Assembly: GCA_031255355.1 (NCBI GenBank)
Contig: JAIRSR010000109.1
Span: 1-5,304, forward strand
Direction of reading: 5' to 3'
From: Clostridiales bacterium
GTDB taxonomy: Bacteria > Bacillota > Clostridia > Monoglobales > Firm-18
Length of the DNA: 5,304 bases
A program made the translations under genes and the position numbers. The notes under the pieces are model-generated. The model did no database searches and was not told the DNA's origin. It saw only the letters and a list, made by a program, of their open reading frames with translations. Of this stretch, positions 1 to 5,304 are shown one piece after another (the first letter of the stretch is position 1; each line of letters starts with the position of its first letter).

Positions 1-3000
1 AAGCGTCCCCCGAAAACGGCCGCAAACGGACGGTGAAACAGGTATCCGCCGGGTTGACGCGGTACTGTTCCAGCGTTTTCGGGCCGCAACTTCCGCTCCC
101 CACGCCCGATACCAAATGATCGAGGTTCAGAACCACCTCATCTATGCGCTCCAGTTCGTTGGTATGCGCCGCCGCCGTCAGATTTTCGTCGGTATAATGC
201 CGTGCGCTGACGTTGAGCGGCGAAAGTCCGTCCGCAAACACTCCGATACCTCTGAGGTTCGTCTCGGCAAGCCAGCGCACGTCGGTTTTGTTGCCGTTTT
301 CCTGCGGTCTGATGTGGTTTTCAAATTGCGCGTCCACCGTCCCGCCGTACACGCCTAAAAGCGCGCTCTCGTTGCGGTCGCTGTAACTCTCATGCGGGCC
401 GCGTCCGTACCAGCGCATATGGTCGAACCCCTTTTTTAGGATCATCCGCAACCCGAGTTTCGGCAGGTTGGGGAGCGGTCTGTCATACCGCACGTTGCCG
501 GGCGTTACGTCCGTTTTTAACACAATATCGCCGCTGCCGTAGACGGTATAGGTGTATTTGACGCGGAACGCGGGGAGGAACGACGGTGCGGCAAGCACCG
601 CGTCCACCGTGACCACGGCGTAATTCCGCGCCGTTTCGGTCAGCGACGTGCCGCGCGTGTACTGCCGCAAGCGGTCTAATCCCGCTTCCCGCCACGATTT
701 TTCAAAGCCGTCGCCCCCCGGTTGGTCATTGTCCGTCGGCGCCCACCACACGTTGAGCGCGGGGCCTTTTGAAAGGAGTTCCGCGCCGTGGAACGCAAGT
801 GATTCCAACGTTCCCGCGATTTTGCAGAACACCGCCCGGAAGCCGTCGCCCTCTACCGCGATTTTATGTTCGCGGTCTAACACGGATACCGGCGGCATAG
901 CGGCAATCGGCGCGGCGGTCTTTTTTGCGGCGGTCGGAAGCGCGATTTGCTCATACGCGACCTCGTGCCCGCTTTTCGCCCACAGGGTATCGTTTTTCAA
1001 GCGAAAACTGAAGTTCAGCAGGTACTCCGCGCCCTCTCGCGGCAACGTTTTGTCAAAGGGAACCCGCGCCTTGACGCGCCCGTGCGGGGGAACTTCCAAA
1101 TCGGCAAGCAGCCCGCTTTGGATCGTCTCGCCGTCGCGCAGCAGAGACCAATAGCCCTGTAAACGCGCAAGGTCCGTTATGTCATATTTGTTGGCGATTT
1201 CAACTATGCCGTTTATGCAGTCGGAATCGTACACGCGCACCGGCTGAATGACCTTTTTATAATTGATTAGCCCGGTATGCGGCGTTCTGTCCGGCGTACA
1301 CAGCCCGTCTACGCAAAAACAGCCGTCATGCGGCCAATCGCCGAAGTCACCGCCGTATTTGAAGTATTCCGTGCCGTTTTCGTCCGTTACCCGCATGGCG
1401 TGATCCGCCCACTCCCACACACAACCGCCGATGAGTCGGTCGTATTTGTCGTACAAATCTTGGTAATCTTGCAGCGACCCGGGGCCGTTGCCCATAGCGT
1501 GCGCGTATTCGCATTGGAAAAACGGACGCGGATCATTTTCACGCTCGCCGACTTTTCGGCAAAATTCGACGTCGGCGTACATTCTGCTGAACACGTCCAC
1601 ATAATCCGCTTCCTCCGCGCCTTCGTAATGTATGGGGCGGGAAGTATCGCGCGACCGAATCCACGCCGCCATTGCCCTGTGGTTACAGCCGTTGCCCGAT
1701 TCGTTCCCCAGCGACCACATGATAATGGACGGATGATTTTTATCCCGCTCTACCATGCGTTCCGCGCGGTCAACGTAGAGTGCTTCCCATGCCGGGTCAT
1801 CGGAAATTTTACCGAAATATCCCACGTCGTTAAAGCCGTGCGTTTCAATATCCGTTTCGTCTATGACATACAAGCCGTACGCGTCGCACAAATCCAGCCA
1901 GCGCGGGTCGTTGGGATAGTGAGAGGTGCGCACCGTGTTAATGTTGTGCTGTTTCATCAAAGTGATGTCTTTGATCATCGCGTCGAGCGTCACCGCGTAG
2001 CCTAAATCCGGGTGCGTGTCGTGGCGGTTCACCCCTTTGAGTTTGACCTGCTTGCCGTTTACCAACAGCATAGCGTTTTTAATTTCCACTTGCCGAAAGC
2101 CGATATTCGTCTTGACCGCCTCGATCACGCCGCCGTCCGCAAGCAGTTCCGTTACCAACGAATACAGGTGCGGCGTCTCCGCGCTCCATTGCAGGGGGGA
2201 GGATATTTCCCGGGAAATATTCACTTCGGCGGCGCAGGGATACTCCTCACGGAACACCGTGCCGCCGTTTTCGTCCAGCAGCGATACCGCCGCGCGGCGT
2301 CCGTCCGTCTTGCCGTCGATACGGAGTTTTATGTTCAATACGGCGTTGCGGTACGCGCCGTCAAACACGGTGTTGGTGTGCAGGTCCGCGACCCGCGTTT
2401 CCCCCCGCGCGACGAGGTACACATCACGGAAGATGCCGTTGAACCGCCACATATCCTGCGCTTCAAGGTACGAGGCGTAAGACCATTGGTACACCTTGAC
2501 CGCCAAGCGGTTTTTGCCGCTGACGAGGTAGGGTGTAACATCAAATTCAGAGGGCAAATGGCTCCCTTGGCTAAAGCCTGCCGCGTGTCCGTTCACCCAA
2601 AGGTGGAACGCGCCGCAAACGCCGTCGAAAAAAAGATTGATTTTTTTGTCGTTTCGCGGCGTAACTTCCCACTGTTCCGGCAAGGTGAACTCGGTGAGGT
2701 AACAGCCCGCCGGGGTTTCATACGGTACCGTAGGAGGGTCTACGGGGAACGCGTACCGCGTGTTCAGATAATTTTTCACGCCGTAGCCGAAAAACTGCCA
2801 ACAGCCCGGCACGGTGATGTTGTCCCAAGCGTCCGCGTCGTAATCGGGACGCTCAAAGCCCCCGGGCGCGAGTGCCTCTGTTTCGCAGTAACGGAAGCGC
2901 CACTCCCCGCTTAACAGGCGGAAAAATTCCGACCCGCCGCGCTGCCCCGACAACGCGCCCGCCGCGCTACCGTACGGCAAAAGTGTACAGTGGGACGCAA

Positions 3001-3058
3001 GCCGCCCCCTGTGTATGATGTTCATGTTCTGCCAATCCGGCAGAGTTGTGTTTGACAT
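1..3058 (-). CDS. lacZ: beta-galactosidase LacZ, glycoside hydrolase family 2 (C-terminal end cut by the window edge)
   Basis: Hydrolyses terminal beta-D-galactosides such as lactose, as a cytoplasmic enzyme; no signal peptide is seen. I translated the frame from ATG 3058; about 1019 residues lie in the window with no stop, against about 1024 in E. coli LacZ, so only a few residues are missing. The N-terminal jelly-roll domain has SGEWRFRY near residue 50 and VPGCWQFFGYG. The catalytic barrel shows GVNRHD (about 342-347), RTSHYPND (377-384), DETDIETHG with likely Mg2+ ligands E405 and H407, WSLGNES with acid/base E453, QCEYAHAMGN with nucleophile E517, and GGDFGDWP (569-576). The C-terminal Bgal_small domain has WWAPTDNDQPGG (about 772-783) and GRGPHESYSDRNES (about 885-898). 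The start has a GGAGG site 9 bases upstream. It lies 33 bases after the DUF4868 gene with no promoter between, so it is probably the second gene of an operon. All key residues are present. Family assignment is near certain; natural substrate preference is inferred. Confidence 0.97.
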   Translation of the reverse strand, partial: MSNTTLPDWQNMNIIHRGRLASHCTLLPYGSAAGALSGQRGGSEFFRLLSGEWRFRYCETEALAPGGFERPDYDADAWDNITVPGCWQFFGYGVKNYLNTRYAFPVDPPTVPYETPAGCYLTEFTLPEQWEVTPRNDKKINLFFDGVCGAFHLWVNGHAAGFSQGSHLPSEFDVTPYLVSGKNRLAVKVYQWSYASYLEAQDMWRFNGIFRDVYLVARGETRVADLHTNTVFDGAYRNAVLNIKLRIDGKTDGRRAAVSLLDENGGTVFREEYPCAAEVNISREISSPLQWSAETPHLYSLVTELLADGGVIEAVKTNIGFRQVEIKNAMLLVNGKQVKLKGVNRHDTHPDLGYAVTLDAMIKDITLMKQHNINTVRTSHYPNDPRWLDLCDAYGLYVIDETDIETHGFNDVGYFGKISDDPAWEALYVDRAERMVERDKNHPSIIMWSLGNESGNGCNHRAMAAWIRSRDTSRPIHYEGAEEADYVDVFSRMYADVEFCRKVGERENDPRPFFQCEYAHAMGNGPGSLQDYQDLYDKYDRLIGGCVWEWADHAMRVTDENGTEYFKYGGDFGDWPHDGCFCVDGLCTPDRTPHTGLINYKKVIQPVRVYDSDCINGIVEIANKYDITDLARLQGYWSLLRDGETIQSGLLADLEVPPHGRVKARVPFDKTLPREGAEYLLNFSFRLKNDTLWAKSGHEVAYEQIALPTAAKKTAAPIAAMPPVSVLDREHKIAVEGDGFRAVFCKIAGTLESLAFHGAELLSKGPALNVWWAPTDNDQPGGDGFEKSWREAGLDRLRQYTRGTSLTETARNYAVVTVDAVLAAPSFLPAFRVKYTYTVYGSGDIVLKTDVTPGNVRYDRPLPNLPKLGLRMILKKGFDHMRWYGRGPHESYSDRNESALLGVYGGTVDAQFENHIRPQENGNKTDVRWLAETNLRGIGVFADGLSPLNVSARHYTDENLTAAAHTNELERIDEVVLNLDHLVSGVGSGSCGPKTLEQYRVNPADTCFTVRLRPFSGDA

Positions 3059-3067
3059 TAGCGTGTT

Positions 3068-3072
3068 CCTCC
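3068..3072 (-). promoter_or_regulatory. ribosome binding site of lacZ
   Basis: The minus strand carries GGGAGG with its GGAGG core ending 9 bases before ATG 3058. It sits in the 33-base gap after the DUF4868 stop codon (3092-3094) and fixes the lacZ start. No terminator or promoter is seen in that gap. Confidence 0.85.
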
Positions 3073-3091
3073 CTGATTGTTATTTTTGTTG

Positions 3092-4063
3092 TTATTCTCT
3101 TGGCATAATGTTGCTTCCCACCGACAACCGCCCGAGCGCGTCCAAACAACTCCTGCCGCAGAGCAGGTCGATAATCAACTCGCATTGTTCGGGGTCGGAG
3201 GTGTCCATGCGCCCGCCGCGGTCTACGGTAATGCCGTAGGTCAGCAGGAACTCCTCGCGGTCAACAATGGACAGGCGCGTGACGTGCGCTAACACCGTTT
3301 TATCGAAGTCGATAAACTTTCGCGCGTTTTTCGCGGCAAAAGCGGCGGCCTCTAATTTGTCCAAATCACTGACAATTTCCGCGTTGGCAATTTCCCCCAC
3401 GCGCTTTGCCGCAACAGCAAGGTTGCGGTTTTTCAGTTCAAAATCCTTTTCGATTCCTGCGGAAAAGAAGTAACAAACGCCGTCGATGAGCAAAAAGTCC
3501 GTCGCGGCGGCGAACTTCAAAAGCGGCGTGTCACTGGTGACGATTTCTTTCACCCGCGCGGCGCAAAGCCGAATTTTGTCGCCTGACAAAAAGGGGTTGG
3601 CGCGGCGCATAAACAGCGTCTGCTTTGTCACTTTGCCCTCCGCGTCCTTTTGGCAGCCGTAAAAGGCGTAGCCCGTGGGCTTTGATACATCGCCGTTTAC
3701 GAAGTTTTCCGGCGCGTATTCCAAGCCGTTTTTGATGTCCGTCAAAGTTTCCCACAGTTGCTCACGGATGAAATCGTCCGTTTCCGCCAGCGCGGGAATG
3801 ACCTCGCGTGAAAGAAAGGGGGAGTAAGGCGCGACGGTTTTTTCTGCGGCGGTTTTTTCCAACAGGTACGCCGCAAGCACTTCCGTCCATTTCGCGACGT
3901 CCCTCATGCGGCATAGTTTCCACTCTAACGCAAGCCCGTCACGGCTTTTGCGCGTGTTGTACAGCGCGAAACTCCATTCAAATCCTGCGGAAGAAAATCC
4001 GCGAAGCGATTCTGTCAACGCCCTTGTTTCTAATTTTACTTCCTTTGTTTCCTCTGTATCCAA
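3092..4063 (-). CDS. DUF4868 (KwaB-like) domain protein, without a KwaA partner
   Basis: This 323-residue acidic, soluble protein has no signal peptide or membrane segment. I recognise the DUF4868 pattern from memory, not from a search. The N-terminal third is helical and charged. The core at about residues 140-250 has LFMRRANPFLSGDKIRL, then DFLLIDGVCYFFS, then a long helical stretch containing DLDKLEAAAFAAKNARKF; the C-terminal end has a leucine-rich segment, IIDLLCGRSCLDALGRL. This order (beta strands, a D-x-L-x-I-D-x-x-x-Y-x-F segment, helices, then a LLxxx-L-x-S/A-L end) matches DUF4868, whose named member is KwaB of Kiwa phage defence. KwaB normally acts with the membrane protein KwaA; none is encoded here, so a defence role is inference. 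The start is TTG: an in-frame TAG lies upstream with no ATG after it, and GGAGG lies 8 bases before the TTG. It is the first gene of an apparent operon with lacZ. An unrelated regulatory or sugar-linked role is equally possible. Confidence 0.7.
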   Translation of the reverse strand: MDTEETKEVKLETRALTESLRGFSSAGFEWSFALYNTRKSRDGLALEWKLCRMRDVAKWTEVLAAYLLEKTAAEKTVAPYSPFLSREVIPALAETDDFIREQLWETLTDIKNGLEYAPENFVNGDVSKPTGYAFYGCQKDAEGKVTKQTLFMRRANPFLSGDKIRLCAARVKEIVTSDTPLLKFAAATDFLLIDGVCYFFSAGIEKDFELKNRNLAVAAKRVGEIANAEIVSDLDKLEAAAFAAKNARKFIDFDKTVLAHVTRLSIVDREEFLLTYGITVDRGGRMDTSDPEQCELIIDLLCGRSCLDALGRLSVGSNIMPRE

Positions 4064-4071
4064 TTTTAACC

Positions 4072-4076
4072 CCTCC
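4072..4076 (-). promoter_or_regulatory. ribosome binding site deciding the TTG start of the DUF4868 gene
   Basis: GGAGGGG on the minus strand places its GGAGG core 8 bases before TTG 4063. No in-frame ATG exists between the upstream in-frame TAG and this TTG, so the site decides a non-ATG start. Confidence 0.8.
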
Positions 4077-4120
4077 GTGTTATGTAGTGTTTTGTATCGG
4101 CGTGTGTTGCTATACTAATG

Positions 4121-4149
4121 ATTATATCTCAAAATTTATGTAAAATCAA
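4121..4149 (-). promoter_or_regulatory. sigma-A type promoter of the DUF4868-lacZ operon
   Basis: On the minus strand a perfect -10 TATAAT (4121-4126) lies exactly 17 bases after a -35 TTGATT (4144-4149, four of six consensus bases). Transcription should begin near 4114, giving a leader of about 50 bases before the TTG start. The -35 and spacer are covered by the 13-bp inverted-repeat arm at 4134-4146, so a protein bound there would be expected to block the promoter. Confidence 0.7.
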
Positions 4150-4196
4150 TGGCGATAGAAAAATTTATAACAATTTTTCTAAAATTTTACATAAAT
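4134..4196. repeat. 13-bp perfect inverted repeat, probable operator pair in the divergent promoter region
   Basis: ATTTATGTAAAAT at 4134-4146 is exactly repeated in inverse orientation at 4184-4196, 37 bases apart. Each arm is itself nearly palindromic (TTTA-TG-TAAA), as expected for a dimeric repressor site. One arm overlaps the -35/spacer of the minus-strand promoter; the other lies about 10 bases upstream of the plus-strand -35. The sequence shows the symmetry; operator function is inferred. It could instead be a cruciform related to plasmid transfer or replication, given the Mob-like fragment next to it. Confidence 0.7.
4157..4180. repeat. 9-bp perfect inverted repeat nested inside the operator pair
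   Basis: AGAAAAATT (4157-4165) and AATTTTTCT (4172-4180) pair perfectly around the 6-base spacer TATAAC. It lies between the 13-bp arms, and a further GGCGA (4151-4155) / TCGCC (4200-4204) pair encloses it. It is upstream of both predicted transcription starts, so it probably acts as DNA and not as an RNA hairpin. Confidence 0.65.
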
Positions 4197-4206
4197 CATT
4201 CGCCGC

Positions 4207-4235
4207 TTGCTATTTTTCACGGAAAGGAGTATAAT
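4207..4235 (+). promoter_or_regulatory. sigma-A type promoter facing the Mob-like fragment
   Basis: A -35 TTGCTA (4207-4212, four of six consensus bases) and a perfect -10 TATAAT (4230-4235) are separated by exactly 17 bases. Transcription would start near 4242, only about 9 bases before ATG 4251. An AAAGGAG at 4223-4229 overlaps the spacer and would not be in the transcript, so it cannot serve as a ribosome binding site for RNA made from this promoter. Confidence 0.6.
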
Positions 4236-4250
4236 AAACCTGTCTGAATT

Positions 4251-4511
4251 ATGGGAAGGAGTTGTGCGGAAGTCAGGGGGAGTTATACCGTCCTGCGTAA
4301 AGCGTATAATGATTTAAAAGTTAATTTTGACAGGCTTTTAGACAAATACTGCAAACTTGAAGCAAGGGTAAAACCTTTCTTGGACGCTATAAAGTATGCA
4401 CCCGAAAGGGTGAGGGAATTTATATGGGGGGTATTGAATTTACAGAAGCAGGAACAGGAGCAACAACGACAGCAGAAGAAACAAAAGAGCCGTGACAGAG
4501 GGGGCAGATAA
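4251..4511 (+). CDS. short charged coiled-coil protein, probable C-terminal remnant of a Mob/Pre-type relaxase
   Basis: The frame encodes 86 residues. Residues 11-45 form a heptad-like charged helix (YTVLRKAYNDLKVNFDRLL and on). Then comes KPFLDAIKYAPERVREFI, then a Q/K/R-rich tail ending in SRDRGGR. From memory this resembles the coiled-coil C-terminal end of MobA/MobL and plasmid recombination (Pre/Mob) relaxases; the N-terminal nickase domain with its histidine motif is absent. No ribosome binding site precedes ATG 4251: GGAAGGAG occurs just after it (4254-4261), and an in-frame TGA stands at 4245-4247. A good promoter lies directly upstream, so a leaderless or very short-leader transcript is possible. 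I infer a leftover of a mobilisable element that once inserted here. It could instead be a small independent DNA-associated protein. The lower GC than the left genes fits foreign origin. Confidence 0.45.
   Translation: MGRSCAEVRGSYTVLRKAYNDLKVNFDRLLDKYCKLEARVKPFLDAIKYAPERVREFIWGVLNLQKQEQEQQRQQKKQKSRDRGGR
4424..4495 (+). CDS. possible 23-residue small ORF overlapping the Mob-like tail (weak)
   Basis: ATG 4424 opens a second frame inside the tail of the 4251-4511 frame and ends at TGA 4493-4495. The product begins MGGIEFTEAG and is threonine, alanine and glutamate rich. A GAGG 8 bases before the ATG is a fair ribosome binding site, better than that of the frame it overlaps. I do not recognise the peptide. 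It may be the head of a former downstream gene of the parent element, or chance. Confidence 0.2.
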   Translation: MGGIEFTEAGTGATTTAEETKEP

Positions 4512-4602
4512 TATCGGGATATTTGTCTAGAGGCATTGACTTAACCATATATCAGAAACTTGAACAGCTTTTTATCTTTTATTTAAGTGAATTAAAACAG
4601 TC

Positions 4603-4647
4603 ATATAAAAACACGCCATTTCCTTCAGAAATAACGTGTTTTTATAT
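4603..4647. terminator. perfect hairpin, probable bidirectional intrinsic terminator
   Basis: ATATAAAAACACG (4603-4615) pairs perfectly with CGTGTTTTTATAT (4635-4647); inside the loop a further ATTTC/GAAAT pair (4618-4622 and 4628-4632) extends the fold. The A5 and T5 tracts make it suitable as a terminator on either strand: after the Mob-like frame (plus) and after the secreted-protein gene (minus, stop at 4748). The stem is AT-rich with only 3 G:C pairs, so strength is uncertain; a small repeat element is an alternative. Confidence 0.6.
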
Positions 4648-4650
4648 ACT

Positions 4651-4680
4651 CCAATAGAACTCATTTATTTTGACTATTGG
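4651..4680. repeat. CCAATAG / CTATTGG inverted repeat
   Basis: CCAATAG (4651-4657) and CTATTGG (4674-4680) pair across 16 bases. The same CCAATAGAA occurs as a direct copy at 5262-5270, so this 7-9 base word appears three times around the secreted-protein gene. It may be a protein-binding site or part of element ends. Confidence 0.45.
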
Positions 4681-4694
4681 CTTGGTTGGACGTT
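4674..4694 (+). repeat. left arm of the inverted repeat flanking the secreted-protein gene
   Basis: The arm consists of CTATTGGCTT (4674-4683) followed directly by GGTTGGACGTT (4684-4694). Both parts recur, in the same order on the minus strand, in the right arm at 5242-5268, where six extra bases split them. All 21 bases match outside the split. Confidence 0.7.
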
Positions 4695-4747
4695 TTGATG
4701 TTAAAGTACACTATTCAGAACTTTATAGAAACGGGTAGTATGCAGTT

Positions 4748-5250
4748 TTAATTAGCTGTCCAAGACCTAAATATTGCAGTCACGTTACTACCACCAGTAT
4801 TGCCTTTCATATACACATAATATCTATTGTCGGCAGTAATGAAAAAGTCAGCGGATTGTCCAACCTGTAACGTACTTTGCTGTGAATTTCCCGTGTAGGA
4901 ATCTACGACCCTAACCGTAACCGCAGTTACCGATGAAGTAGCAATATTTGAAATGCTTACCGTAAGCCTGTTATCGTACCAGTTGGAATCTTGGACACCA
5001 AATTATCGCCGGGATATGACGCCCACACCGGCTTTGTGGTGTTTATTGCTCTTGTCGGAATGGTGTCATATGCCGGGACTTCAATAATGTCTCCGTCAAA
5101 AACAGTTACTTCTGTAGGTTGTAAATAATCATTACCTTCTGCGAATGCCACCGCACCGCAAGACAACGATACAAGTACTGCCAACATTAAACTCAATAAT
5201 CTTTTTTTATAAAATATCTCGCACCTTTCAATAATTGTATGAACGTCCAA
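4748..5250 (-). pseudogene. small secreted protein gene, frameshifted near its middle
   Basis: Two minus-strand frames join into one protein. The upstream frame (open to TAA 4957) gives a signal peptide: KKR, a hydrophobic core LLSLMLAVLVSLS, and an AFA cleavage site before EGNDYLQP. It then continues to KPVWASYPGDN. The downstream frame, ending at TAA 4748-4750, continues with FGVQDSNWYDNRLTVSI and ends in VTAIFRSWTAN. The switch maps to the T-run at 5000-5002: restoring one T gives an uninterrupted protein of about 150 residues, rich in beta-forming V, T and S. The start is also doubtful. TTG 5250 lacks a good ribosome binding site, whereas AAAGGTG at 5222-5228 leads to AT-AAAAAAAGA at 5210, where a missing G would restore ATG AAA AAA AGA. 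No transmembrane anchor or LPxTG motif is seen, and I do not recognise the family. Codon use is AT-rich, unlike lacZ. A sequencing error is the main alternative to gene decay. Confidence 0.7.
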
Positions 5251-5268
5251 CCTTAATTAAGCCAATAG
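5242..5268 (-). repeat. right arm of the inverted repeat flanking the secreted-protein gene
   Basis: Read on the minus strand, CTATTGGCTT (5268-5259) is followed by six extra bases AATTAA and then GGTTGGACGTT (5252-5242). It is the inverse of the left arm at 4674-4694 apart from the six-base insertion, which creates a TTAATTAA palindrome. It sits in the upstream region of the secreted-protein gene. Confidence 0.7.
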
Positions 5269-5304
5269 AAAAAATCACTCAGTAAAGATAAAAAGTTCTT
5301 CTAC
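5269..5304. other. right-edge AT-rich upstream region
   Basis: These bases lie upstream of the secreted-protein gene. No convincing -35/-10 pair with 16-18 base spacing was found; TACAAT at 5234-5239 is a possible -10 but lacks a good -35. A minus-strand frame VEELFIFTE ending in TGA enters from the edge and could be the end of another gene, but is too short to support. Confidence 0.35.

Larger units (their letters stand above)
4512..4747. other. AT-rich intergenic stretch without a supported gene
   Basis: These 236 bases hold the terminator-like hairpin, the CCAATAG repeat and the left inverted-repeat arm. A small imperfect palindrome, AATATC-GG-GATATT, overlaps the stop codon of the Mob-like frame (4510-4523). 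No reading frame with both a credible start and a ribosome binding site was found. Confidence 0.6.

Noticed and set aside
116..1162. Shorter plus- and minus-strand frames in the lacZ C-terminal region
   Set aside because: They overlap the well-conserved LacZ small-domain motifs and show no protein family signature.
1277..2914. Long plus-strand open frames of about 242 and 300 codons opposite lacZ
   Set aside because: They are antisense shadows of the GC-rich LacZ reading frame. Their products are R/V/H-rich without known motifs and have no ribosome binding sites.
3015..4143. Open frames in other frames over the DUF4868 gene
   Set aside because: They are shadows; only the minus-strand TTG 4063 frame has a ribosome binding site, a promoter and recognisable domain structure.
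4523..4659. Plus-strand frame reading through the hairpin (contains YQKLEQLFIFYLSELKQ)
   Set aside because: It has no start codon with a ribosome binding site, and half of it is the perfect terminator-like inverted repeat.
4702..4725. Weak AAAGT/ACTTT stem downstream of the secreted-protein gene
   Set aside because: Only five base pairs and no T-tract; too weak to call a terminator.
4990..5010. Programmed -1 ribosomal frameshift in the secreted-protein gene
   Set aside because: The sequence at the frame switch is GAT AAT TTG, which does not fit an X-XXY-YYZ slippery heptamer, and no downstream pseudoknot was seen. A one-base loss is simpler.
4568..5295. Extension of the flanking inverted repeat by CTTTTTATCTTT (4568-4579) and its inverse (5284-5295)
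   Set aside because: The 12-base match is low-complexity and the distance to the main arms differs greatly (94 versus 15 bases), so it may be chance.

Overview
The window reads as a chromosomal or integrated segment from an anaerobic Firmicute, probably a moderately GC-rich gut or rumen Clostridia-type bacterium. This is inferred from the strong AGGAGG-like ribosome binding sites, TTG start use, the Clostridia-style LacZ sequence and sigma-A type promoters. Base composition changes sharply near position 4050: the left three quarters are GC-rich, and the right quarter is AT-rich with different codon use. The right part therefore looks like a separately acquired or decaying accessory stretch.

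Left part (1-4063, all minus strand). A promoter at about 4121-4149 drives a gene that starts with TTG at 4063 and encodes a 323-residue protein of the DUF4868 family, the family of KwaB from the Kiwa anti-phage system. It is followed after only 33 bases by lacZ, a large GH2 beta-galactosidase with all catalytic signatures intact. LacZ runs off the left edge a few residues before its expected end. No promoter or terminator is visible between the two genes, so they look co-transcribed. No KwaA-like membrane partner gene is present.

Centre (4064-4250). This is a divergent promoter region. It holds two good sigma-A promoters facing opposite ways and an unusual set of nested inverted repeats between them: 13-bp outer arms and a 9-bp inner hairpin. 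One outer arm lies on the -35/spacer of the DUF4868-lacZ promoter, which suggests an operator.

Right part (4251-5304). A short plus-strand frame resembles the C-terminal coiled-coil tail of a MobA/MobL or Pre/Mob relaxase and has no proper ribosome binding site; it is probably a remnant. It is followed by a perfect 13-bp terminator-like hairpin. A minus-strand gene for a small secreted protein comes next. It is broken by a one-base loss in its middle and seems also to have lost its ATG start. A split 21-bp inverted repeat flanks this gene, which suggests a small mobile, invertible or duplicated unit.

The least ordinary points are the KwaB-family gene without KwaA placed in a sugar-utilisation operon, its symmetrical control region, and the repeat-flanked broken secretory gene. 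None is proof of a new system; each can be tested by comparative genomics.
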